Assembly (NCBI RefSeq): GCF_001613265.1
Contig: NZ_BDCA01000005.1
Span: 1 to 64,000, forward strand
Length of the DNA: 64,000 nt
Reading direction: 5' to 3'
DNA from: Nocardia vermiculata NBRC 100427
GTDB lineage: Bacteria; Actinomycetota; Actinomycetes; Mycobacteriales; Mycobacteriaceae
The position numbers and the translations under genes were made by a program. Positions 8,319 to 15,713 of this stretch are shown in pieces. Each line of letters begins with the position of its first letter. Within the stretch, counting starts at the first letter, position 1. Below the pieces are notes generated by a model. It ran no database searches and had not been told where the DNA came from. It was given only the letters and a program-made list of their open reading frames with translations.

Positions 8319-10955
8319 TCATCGGCTGCGCGCTCGCAGTGTCACCGGGATCGCGGAGGGGGAGAGGACGAAATCCCGGTTCGAGGCGCGTACCCGATAC
8401 CCCGGATCGGGGACCGGCTCCCACCGGGCCAGCAGCGCGGCCGCGGCGAGGGTGATCTCCAGCAGCGCGAAGTGGTCGCCCAAGCAGCGGCGGCGGCCGA
8501 CGCCGAAGGACAGATTCGCCTTCTTGTCGACCTCGTCGCTGCGTTCGGGTGACCACCGGTCCGGGTCGAAGGCCTCCGGGTTCGGGAAGTGTCGTTTGTC
8601 GTGCTGCACCAGGTATGGGCTGAACATGATGGCGGTCCCGTCGGGGATGGTCAGTCCGCCGACCGGCACCGGGCCCGAGGCGTTCCCGGCGCTGATCCAC
8701 GGCCCCCAGAAGCGGAGCGTTTCGGAGACAACCTGTTTCAAATAGGGGAGGCGGGCGAGGTGATCTGCACGTACCGGTCCGTCGCCGATCACCTCGTCGA
8801 GTTCGCGGCGCAGCCGCTCGCCGATATCGGGGCGCCGCATCACCTCGTGCCATACCCAGCCGGTCAGCGAGGCCATCGATCCCACACCACCGGCCAGCAT
8901 CAGGATCGCTTCGTCGATGATGTGCTCGTCCGAGAGCCGGGCGCCGGTTTCCGGATCGGTGTGGCGGATCAGCGCCGACACCACATCGTTGAAATCCTCG
9001 TCGCGGCGGCGATACTCGGCGATCGCCGCGCCGATGGCGGAACGCAGGTGACGCGCCTTGCGCTCCCACCGCCGATTGGCGATCACCCGCAACCGCCGGA
9101 CCTGCGGCGGCATCGCGGTGCGCACGATCACCTGGCTGAGCAGCCACGGCACATTGTCCCGGATCTGGCGCCGCGCCGCGGCGCTGAACTCGGCGGTGAA
9201 CAGGGTCGAGGACACGGTATCGAGGATCAGGCCGTGGGCCTCGTCCATCAGATCCACGCGGCCACCCGGCCGCAGCCCGGACGACCAGGTGTCGGCCAGT
9301 TCGGCTGCGGTCACCGTGTATTCGGCCAGCCGGCTCTGGCGCAGTGCCGGTGCGATCATCCGGCGCCGCAGTTTGTGTTCGGCCCCGCGCAGCACATTCA
9401 CCGAACCGCCCGCCACATCCTCGATGGCCTCGCGCAGGTCGTCGCGGTTCAGTTCGGCGTCGCCGAGACCGACCTCGCGCACCAACTCCGGTGTGGTCAG
9501 CACGTATCCGGTCTTGCGGCCGAATCGGATCCGCACGATCGGGCCCAGATCCGCGAGCGAGGTGACGAATCCGGGCGCGTCCCGCAGCGCCCGCAGGCTG
9601 TGCCCGAGCAGCGGCACCGCACCCGGTGCGGTGGGCACATCCGCGAGTCGCTGCGGCACTGCCGGTTGCGCCCTCGGCTCGTTGTCGGCGCGAGCCTGCC
9701 GATACACCGCCACGATGGCGTCGATGCGGTCGGACTGGCGCACCGACGCACGCGATGGTGCCAGCGCGGCGCGCATGGTGGCCACGGCGGCACGGTCGGC
9801 GGCGAGAGCTGCGATGGTTTCGGCCATCGCCGCGGGGGACGGACCCGCACTGCGCGCACCCGCACCGCCAGGAATGGATTCGGCCAGATCAGGATCGCAA
9901 TACAGGATGGGCAGCCCCACCGCGACGGCCTCCAGCAGCACCATGCCCTGTGTGTCGAACCCCCAGGAGGGGAACAGCAGGGCATCCGCGCCCGCCATCG
10001 CCTCGAGACACTGCTGCTGCGAAACCCGCCCGTGCAGGGTGATTCTGCCGGTGAGTCCGTTCTCGGTGACGATCGCGGCAGCGCGCTCGGACAGATCACC
10101 GTCGCCGTAGACGTCCAGGGTGCAGTCCGGCACCCGGCGCACGGCTTCGATCGATTCCAGCAAGCGCTTCTCGGCGGACAATCGTCCGCACCAGATCAAC
10201 CGCAGCGGGCCGGTGGACGGCTGTTCGTCGACCTCGTGGCCGGCGCCGGCCGGCAGCGTCTGCGTGTGCTGCAGCAAGGCGTCGTCGACCCCGTTGGACA
10301 CCACCCGCAACGGCCGCGTCAGGCCGTGGGTGCGCAGCAGGCGCGCGAAATGCTCGGTCGGCGCGATCACCCGATCGGCCGCCTGAGCCTGGCCGACGAT
10401 GGTGTGCCAGGCGTGGCGGGCCGCCCGGCTCTCGGCTGTGCGCGGCATCCGGCTCGGATGGGAGACGAAGCGGCCGTGCAGGGTTCGCAGCGCCAGCGCG
10501 GACAGCAGCGGCGCCGGTGCGGTGTGTTCGATGAACGCATCGTCGCGACTCTGCGCGGTGTGCACCAGCGGAATCCGATGCCGGCGCGCCGCACGCATTC
10601 CTGCGATCGCGACGCCATAGGTGGTGTGGGTGTGCACCAGATCGATCGGCCCGCGCGCGGCGAACGCGGCGTCGATCAGCGCGGCGTTGCGAGCGGTGGG
10701 CAGCACCATCGGAAAGCCGTTCACCACGGCACCGGCCAACGGTGCCAGCTCGACCACACCCTCGTCCGGGTCGGGTGCGATGCCCGGCTGCGGCGCGACG
10801 AACAACGTCACCCGATGCCCGGCCCGTTCCAGGCCGTGCCGCAACGACGCGACGGCGGTTTGCACACCGCCCAGCGTCGCAGGGTGATAGTCCATGAACA
10901 TGGCGATATGCACGCCCGGCACGATACCTACGTGCGCGGTGGTCTGAGAGCCCAT
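8319..10955 (-). CDS. Glycosyltransferase (GT4)-cytochrome P450 fusion protein
   Basis: The 878-residue product joins two complete enzymes. Residues about 15-435 are a GT-B fold GT4 glycosyltransferase: N-terminal ATLGGVQTAVASL, the middle VSNGVDDALL, then WCGRLSAEKRLLESIEAV, VYGDGDLSERA and a DTQGMVLLE segment in the place of the EX7E motif, with D replacing the first E. Residues about 445-878 are a P450: PTAPGAVPLLGHS start, an atypical I-helix LAGGVGSMASL without the acid-Thr pair, EXXR in VSETLRF, and heme loop FGVGRRRCLG. One open frame covers both with no stop. The start is ATG 10955. It is divergent from a second glycosyltransferase, which suggests a shared glycolipid or glycosylated metabolite pathway. 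Confidence 0.85.
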   Translation of the reverse strand: MGSQTTAHVGIVPGVHIAMFMDYHPATLGGVQTAVASLRHGLERAGHRVTLFVAPQPGIAPDPDEGVVELAPLAGAVVNGFPMVLPTARNAALIDAAFAARGPIDLVHTHTTYGVAIAGMRAARRHRIPLVHTAQSRDDAFIEHTAPAPLLSALALRTLHGRFVSHPSRMPRTAESRAARHAWHTIVGQAQAADRVIAPTEHFARLLRTHGLTRPLRVVSNGVDDALLQHTQTLPAGAGHEVDEQPSTGPLRLIWCGRLSAEKRLLESIEAVRRVPDCTLDVYGDGDLSERAAAIVTENGLTGRITLHGRVSQQQCLEAMAGADALLFPSWGFDTQGMVLLEAVAVGLPILYCDPDLAESIPGGAGARSAGPSPAAMAETIAALAADRAAVATMRAALAPSRASVRQSDRIDAIVAVYRQARADNEPRAQPAVPQRLADVPTAPGAVPLLGHSLRALRDAPGFVTSLADLGPIVRIRFGRKTGYVLTTPELVREVGLGDAELNRDDLREAIEDVAGGSVNVLRGAEHKLRRRMIAPALRQSRLAEYTVTAAELADTWSSGLRPGGRVDLMDEAHGLILDTVSSTLFTAEFSAAARRQIRDNVPWLLSQVIVRTAMPPQVRRLRVIANRRWERKARHLRSAIGAAIAEYRRRDEDFNDVVSALIRHTDPETGARLSDEHIIDEAILMLAGGVGSMASLTGWVWHEVMRRPDIGERLRRELDEVIGDGPVRADHLARLPYLKQVVSETLRFWGPWISAGNASGPVPVGGLTIPDGTAIMFSPYLVQHDKRHFPNPEAFDPDRWSPERSDEVDKKANLSFGVGRRRCLGDHFALLEITLAAAALLARWEPVPDPGYRVRASNRDFVLSPSAIPVTLRARSR

Positions 10956-11094
10956 ATCGATGCCATCGGGTTTCCGAGCCGAAAATGTTGCGCTCGCGAC
11001 GAAAGTGGAGATAACTCGGCATGATGTCTCGGGGAACGACTGTCCGGGGGCCGGCTGTGCGGCCCGCCCAGGCTCGCCGCGCGGAGGTGGCACC

Positions 11095-12375
11095 GTGAAG
11101 ATCGCGATACCGTTGACCGGCACTCGCGGCGATGTGCAACCGGTGCTCGCGCTCGGGCTGGAGCTGCGCCGTCGCGGCCATGCGGTGCTGCTGGGGGCGC
11201 CGCCGAATCTGGTGGACTTCACCAGATCGGCGGGGCTGGACGCGCGCGCCTGCGGTCCTGATGTGCAGCAGCTCTACAGCTCGGAGGAGGGGCAGCGCGC
11301 ACTGGCGACCGGCAACACGCTGCGGCTGATGCAGATGGTGGCCACCCAGATGTCCGGCTATGCCGAGCAGATGAACCGCGAAGTGGTCGACGTCTGCGCC
11401 GATGCGGAACTGATCGTGTGCAGCACCGTCACCGAGGACCGCGCCTCGTCGGTCGCCGAGGCGATGGATGTTCCGCTGGTCAGCCTGCACTACTACCCGG
11501 CCCGGGCCAACAGCGTCTACCCGTTTCCGGGGGCACTACCCGCACACTGGGCACCGCCCGCTCCGGTCAACCGGGCCACCTGGGCGGTGGCGGAGAATCT
11601 GCGGCGGGTTGTGTTCATGCGATACCTCAACGATCTGCGTGGCAGCCTGGGGCTGCCGAAATCGCGGGCGAGCGTCGCAGCGGTGATGGCCCGCCGCGGC
11701 ATCCCCGAAGTCCAGATCTACGATCCGGCGCTGGTGCCGGGCCTGCCCGCACAATGGGATGCGCGCCGCCCGTTCACCGGCTTCCTGACCCTCGATCAGG
11801 ACACGCGCCGGGCGATCGGCGAACTCGGCGACGACCACACCGACGTGCTGGAATGGGCTCGAGCGGGGGAGCCGCCGGTGTTCTTCGGCTTCGGGAGTAT
11901 GCCGATCGCCGACCCGGCCGCGGTGGTCGAGATGGTGGAGCAGGTGGCTCGCCGACTGGGAATTCGCGCGCTGATCAGCGCCGGCTGGAGCGGTTTGGAA
12001 ACCGCCGGCACCCTTCCCGACAGTCAGGTCCGGGTATTCGGACCGTTCGCGTTCGACAAGGTGCTGCCGCACTGCCGGGCAGCGGTGCACCACGGCGGTA
12101 TCGGAACCCTGTTCGAGGGACTGCGCGCCGGACTGCCGACGCTGGTGTGCTCGGTCTCGTTCGAACAGCCGATGTGGGGTGGACAGGTACAGCGCCTCGG
12201 TCTCGGTGCGCATCTGCGCTTCACCGACCTCACCACCGAACGACTGGTGGACGGCGTGGCCACCCTGCTCGCACCCGAGCGCCGCGCCCACGCCACGGAA
12301 TTCGCCGCGACACTGCGCACGGAGGGGGCTGCCGCCCACGCCGCCGACATCGTCGAAGCAGCCGCCCGGTGCTGA
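11095..12375 (+). CDS. UDP-glycosyltransferase, GT1 (MGT/sterol-glucosyltransferase type)
   Basis: The 426-residue GT-B enzyme starts with the signature IPLTGTRGDVQPVLALGLEL. It ends with the donor-binding HHGGIGTLFEGLRAGLPTLV and SFEQPMWGGQVQRLGLGAHL, as in macrolide, sterol and rhamnolipid-type glycosyltransferases. GTG 11095 is chosen because GGAGGTGG sits about 4 bases upstream. The region between its start and the divergent GT4-P450 fusion (10956-11094) should hold both promoters. The ABC-2 permease gene overlaps its 3' end by 7 bases, so transfer and export are probably coupled. Sugar and acceptor are unknown. Confidence 0.9.
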   Translation: MKIAIPLTGTRGDVQPVLALGLELRRRGHAVLLGAPPNLVDFTRSAGLDARACGPDVQQLYSSEEGQRALATGNTLRLMQMVATQMSGYAEQMNREVVDVCADAELIVCSTVTEDRASSVAEAMDVPLVSLHYYPARANSVYPFPGALPAHWAPPAPVNRATWAVAENLRRVVFMRYLNDLRGSLGLPKSRASVAAVMARRGIPEVQIYDPALVPGLPAQWDARRPFTGFLTLDQDTRRAIGELGDDHTDVLEWARAGEPPVFFGFGSMPIADPAAVVEMVEQVARRLGIRALISAGWSGLETAGTLPDSQVRVFGPFAFDKVLPHCRAAVHHGGIGTLFEGLRAGLPTLVCSVSFEQPMWGGQVQRLGLGAHLRFTDLTTERLVDGVATLLAPERRAHATEFAATLRTEGAAAHAADIVEAAARC

Positions 12376-13127
12376 CGGTCGCCGCCGATTCGGCGGTGAT
12401 GTTCCGCCGCTGTGTCCGCCACACCCTGCGCAGTCCCGATACCCTGATCATCTCGCTGCTGATGCCGATTCTGGTGATGATGCTGTTCACCTATGTCTTC
12501 GGCGGCGCGATCGAAGTCGGTGAATCGTATATCGACTACGTGGTGCCCGGGATCATGCTGTTGTGCACGGGTTTCGGGGCGTCCATCACAGCCACCGCGG
12601 TATCGGCGGATATGACCAGGGGCAGCATCGATCGTTTCCGTACCCTGCCGATGTTCCGGCAGGCGATCCTCGCCGGGCACGTGGGCGAAGGGGTGGCACG
12701 CAACATGCTGGCGATCGCCGTGGCGGTGGTCGTGGCACTGGCGCTCGGCTTTCGCCCGCATGCCGGCCTGCTGGGATGGTCGGGTGCGATCGCGATGATG
12801 GTGCTGTTCGTCGTGGCGATCTCGTGGATTGCGGTAGCGCTCGGGCTGGTGGCGAAGAATCCCGAGGCCGCGGGCGGTATGACGTACGCGATCATGTTCA
12901 TCCCGTACATCAGCAGTGCCTTCGTGCAGACCTCGACCATGCCGGGCTGGTTGCGCGGGTTCGCGGAGTATCAACCGGCGACACCGGTGGTGGATACCGT
13001 TCGGGGATTGTTGAATTCGGCGCCGGTCGGGAACAGCGCACTGCTCGCCGTGCTGTGGTGTGCAGCTTTGGCGGTCGTGGGATTCGGTGCGTCGAGCATG
13101 GTGTTCGCCCGCCTGTCGCATCGATAG
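12369..13127 (+). CDS. ABC-2 type transporter permease (DrrB-like)
   Basis: The 252-residue membrane protein has about six helices (for example TLIISLLMPILVMMLFTYVF, MLAIAVAVVVALALGF, AIAMMVLFVVAISWIAVALG, LLAVLWCAALAVVGFGA) and the ABC-2 signature with MTRGSIDRFRTLPM and YQPATPVVDTVRGLL. It matches daunorubicin-resistance DrrB-like permeases. The GTG at 12369 overlaps the stop of the glycosyltransferase gene, indicating translational coupling. The usual partner ATPase (DrrA type) is not adjacent and not seen in the window, so it must borrow one from elsewhere or act differently. Confidence 0.9.
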   Translation: MLTVAADSAVMFRRCVRHTLRSPDTLIISLLMPILVMMLFTYVFGGAIEVGESYIDYVVPGIMLLCTGFGASITATAVSADMTRGSIDRFRTLPMFRQAILAGHVGEGVARNMLAIAVAVVVALALGFRPHAGLLGWSGAIAMMVLFVVAISWIAVALGLVAKNPEAAGGMTYAIMFIPYISSAFVQTSTMPGWLRGFAEYQPATPVVDTVRGLLNSAPVGNSALLAVLWCAALAVVGFGASSMVFARLSHR

Positions 13128-13148
13128 GGCGCCTGCGTCGTGGGCCGC

Positions 13149-13970
13149 TCAATTAGGTATCGGAGGGGTGAAGCCGGCGAGGTCGTGGATGCCGAGCTGT
13201 TGTTCGATCCGGTCGACCTGATCGAGGTAACCCGACATTCCCTGATCGCCGAACCTTTTCTGCTGTGCTTCGGCGATCTGTTCGGAGACCTGGTCGAAAA
13301 CGCTGCCGTCCGCGGTTACATCCCGGAAGGCCGGGAAGACGACGGTGTCCTCGCGTGCCTCGTGTGGCTCGTACATGGTGATGAACTGGTTCAGGGTGCG
13401 CGCGAGTGCAGCCCGGCTCTCGGCGGTGGCGAATCCGGGCGCCGCGCCCGTGCCGGGCATGTCCATCGTGGTCGACGACTGGATCACTGCGATGGTCAGC
13501 TTGCGTCCCACATCGTGCTGAATCAGCAGATTACGGATGGTGTCTCGCAGTTTTCCGGCGCGCAGCAGGCGAGGGAAGATGTATCCCTCCTCGATACCCT
13601 CGTGGAAGTCTTCGATGTAGGAGTGCACCATCTGCGCGGAATGGAACAGCGCCGCGGGATCGAGCTCGTCGCCGGTGTTCAACCGGTCGGCACACTCGCG
13701 ATAGATCAGCAGAATCCGTTTGAGCAGACCGTGATCGGTCATCAGTTCCTCGGTCGCGGGTACCACCGGCGTGCTGGGTGCGGCCGCGAGGGCGTGCTGC
13801 GTTGCGAGGGTGAGCCCGGTCCCGATCGCCAGTCCTCCGATGCCGATGCCACCGAGTAGCATCGCTCGGCGGTTCGGACCGGCCCGATCGGCCGATTGTG
13901 GGAGGTGGCTGGGCCAGGTGGTGTCGCTGTGACGGCTCGGTTCCTGGTCGTGGCGCTGTTGGTCGGTCAC
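13149..13970 (-). CDS. Exported hemerythrin-like (HHE) protein
   Basis: The 273-residue protein carries a possible Tat signal near residues 33-65 (NRRAMLLGGIGIGGLAIG). A hemerythrin-type four-helix bundle follows, with metal ligands in LMTDHGLLKR, HSYIEDFHEGIEEGYIFP, LLIQHDVGRK and YEPHEAREDTVVFP. Hemerythrin domains bind a non-heme di-iron centre for oxygen, NO or redox sensing. Its start overlaps the end of the lipoprotein gene by 4 bases. That gene in turn overlaps the CtaG gene, giving a three-gene operon with an oxygen/copper/respiration theme at the cell envelope. Confidence 0.85.
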   Translation of the reverse strand: MTDQQRHDQEPSRHSDTTWPSHLPQSADRAGPNRRAMLLGGIGIGGLAIGTGLTLATQHALAAAPSTPVVPATEELMTDHGLLKRILLIYRECADRLNTGDELDPAALFHSAQMVHSYIEDFHEGIEEGYIFPRLLRAGKLRDTIRNLLIQHDVGRKLTIAVIQSSTTMDMPGTGAAPGFATAESRAALARTLNQFITMYEPHEAREDTVVFPAFRDVTADGSVFDQVSEQIAEAQQKRFGDQGMSGYLDQVDRIEQQLGIHDLAGFTPPIPN

Positions 13971-14584
13971 CGGTGTGCCCCGTTCGTGTTCGGCATGGTA
14001 GTCGGCGGGACCTGGCTCGTTCCGGGCATCGCCGTTGTCGTGGGCGGGCCGCTGACGAGGTAGGTGCCCTCGGGCATCACGCCCTGCTGGTCGGGCGGCA
14101 CCAGCGCCTTGCCGTCGGCGTTCACCACGAACCAGGAATCTCCGTTGAGGTTCAGGCCCTGACCGTTGGCCTGGCCGGGGTCGACGTCGCCGGCGTACGC
14201 GTAGAGCGGATGCCCCGCGTAGGTGGCGATCCGCTCGCCGTCCGGTCCGGACATCGTGGCCAGTAGATTCCGGTGCACACCGTTTCCGGCGCGCAGATCC
14301 TCACCGTCGGGCACGATGACCGGCGGCCAACTACCCAGGCAGGCATCGCTGCAGCCGAGGGAACCAGCGGTGTCGGCCGGGAACAGGTACAGGGTGTAGC
14401 CGCGCGCATCGACCAGGACGGGTCCCAGGTTTCGGACTTCGTGCAGGCCGATGACGACCGGGCCGGGCTTCGGTTCGACCAGCGGTTGCGGGCCGCCCAC
14501 CGGTGGTCCGGTTGTGGTGGTCCCGCACGCCGCCACGGTGGCAACGGTTATCAGGGAAAATAGAAGTGTCAGAACGGTTTTCAT
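13967..14584 (-). CDS. Lipoprotein with Yx(FWY)xxD repeat motif (COG4315 type)
   Basis: The 205-residue product has a lipoprotein signal ending in the lipobox VAAC near residue 20. The mature part contains the secreted-repeat signature DARGYTLYLFPADT with CSDACLGSWPPV, then a second copy-like part YAGHPLYAYAGD and GQGLNLNGDSWFVVNADG. Such proteins are seen near respiratory or metal-homeostasis genes; their function is not established. It overlaps CtaG (ATGA) upstream and the hemerythrin-like gene downstream. The C-terminus is a Thr/Pro-rich tail likely to be disordered. Confidence 0.85.
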   Translation of the reverse strand: MKTVLTLLFSLITVATVAACGTTTTGPPVGGPQPLVEPKPGPVVIGLHEVRNLGPVLVDARGYTLYLFPADTAGSLGCSDACLGSWPPVIVPDGEDLRAGNGVHRNLLATMSGPDGERIATYAGHPLYAYAGDVDPGQANGQGLNLNGDSWFVVNADGKALVPPDQQGVMPEGTYLVSGPPTTTAMPGTSQVPPTTMPNTNGAHR

Positions 14585-15639
14585 AGCAGGTGATCCCGGG
14601 CGTCGGAGCGGGCTGTCGCTGCGGTGGTCGAAGTGTCCGGTCGTGCACCGGTACGGACGCCGCCGTGTGTGCCCGAGCGAGGTCCGTTCAGCTCGGCCAT
14701 CCGCGCGTTGTACGCATCGAGTGCGGCCTGTTCATTGTCGATATCGGTGGTCGCGCCGGTCGCGCCCAGCAGGGAGCGGGAGCGGATGCCGTCCAGCCAG
14801 GGGCCCAGGCTGCTGTCGCGGTCGCCGGTGCGTACCCATTGACCGGCGACAATGATCATGATCACCATCATCAGGCCGTCGCCACCGAGCCACATGACGA
14901 TCCCGGCCAGGTTCTGGTCGGCCAAGGCACTGGGGCCCCAGTCTCGTGCGGCCGCGTACGCCGGGGCGCGCACGGTCGACGACATCATCAGGGTGACGCC
15001 GACCAGGGTGTCCGGGCCGACACATGCTGCCAATACGACCAGGCGCAGTGCATACGGCCGCTTCGGTTCGACCGTCGATTCGTCGCCGGCCAACGGCAGT
15101 AACAACAGATAGCCGGTAACCAGGTAGAGCACGAGCTCGGCGTCGTGGATCCACATATGTGTCGACATGGCCTGCTGGAAACCGGTGAGATGGGTCAGCA
15201 GCAGGACAGCGCTGTAGAGCGGCAGGGTGAATCGAGGCGAAACCGAGATCCGGAAGATTCGGCTCGCGCGCACGCGGTCGATCGTCGCGGCCGTGCCGGG
15301 ACCGGCGGTGTCGTGCAGCAAGCGGATCGGCTGTGCCCACACCAGCAGTGCCGGAATCACCATGATCAGCAGCAGGTGCACCACCATGTGCACGGAGAAC
15401 AACACGTGCGAGTAGGTCCCGAACCAGCCGTCGAGGGCAAGGACTGTCAGCCCGAGTGCGCTCAGCCAGCAGATCGTTCGCAGCGGGGGCCAGTGCAGGC
15501 CGCGGCGCGTCGCCCGCCACAGCGCGGCGAGGTAACCGGCTGCGGCGGCCACGACGAGAGTGATCACCATGGGGGACCAGGTCCACGTGGTGACAATCGT
15601 CGCCCCGGTCGGCGGTGGGATGCCGAACATGCCGGTCAC
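14581..15639 (-). CDS. ctaG: CtaG-type cytochrome c oxidase assembly membrane protein
   Basis: The 352-residue polytopic protein belongs to the caa3-type CtaG family. Several helices are visible (MVITLVVAAAAGYLAALW; ICWLSALGLTVLAL; VHLLLIMVIPALLVWAQP; LVLYLVTGYLLLLPLAG; GLMMVIMIIVAGQWV). Conserved histidine-rich loops are HVLFSVHMVVH and STHMWIHDAE. These proteins help deliver copper to oxidase. GTG 15639 is chosen since GGAGG lies 6 bases upstream; the longer frame would cross the operator dyad. The C-terminal 70 residues are hydrophilic and disordered. It is the first gene of the operon with the lipoprotein and hemerythrin. Confidence 0.85.
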   Translation of the reverse strand: MTGMFGIPPPTGATIVTTWTWSPMVITLVVAAAAGYLAALWRATRRGLHWPPLRTICWLSALGLTVLALDGWFGTYSHVLFSVHMVVHLLLIMVIPALLVWAQPIRLLHDTAGPGTAATIDRVRASRIFRISVSPRFTLPLYSAVLLLTHLTGFQQAMSTHMWIHDAELVLYLVTGYLLLLPLAGDESTVEPKRPYALRLVVLAACVGPDTLVGVTLMMSSTVRAPAYAAARDWGPSALADQNLAGIVMWLGGDGLMMVIMIIVAGQWVRTGDRDSSLGPWLDGIRSRSLLGATGATTDIDNEQAALDAYNARMAELNGPRSGTHGGVRTGARPDTSTTAATARSDARDHLL

Positions 15640-15658
15640 GGCCGGCCTCCAAAAACGA

Positions 15659-15683
15659 GCACAGTACAATTGTTGCACTGTGC
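15659..15683. promoter_or_regulatory. Divergent operator dyad between ctaG and clc
   Basis: A 25-base interrupted palindrome has outer arms GCACAGT (15659-15665) and ACTGTGC (15677-15683), plus an inner CAA/TTG pair. Ten of twelve base pairs match. It lies 20 bases from the ctaG start and 31 from the ClC start, so one regulator could control both. The regulator is not identified. A BlaI/CopY-type copper-responsive repressor or a TetR/MarR protein are options. Confidence 0.5.
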
Positions 15684-15713
15684 ATGCTTTTGGTTTCGAG
15701 TGAGGGGGGTCGA

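Noticed and set aside
8589..11024. Long open plus-strand frame (811 codons) opposite the glycosyltransferase-P450 fusion
   Set aside because: It is the high-GC shadow of the real minus-strand gene; residues are Gly/Arg/His/Asp-rich without any domain.
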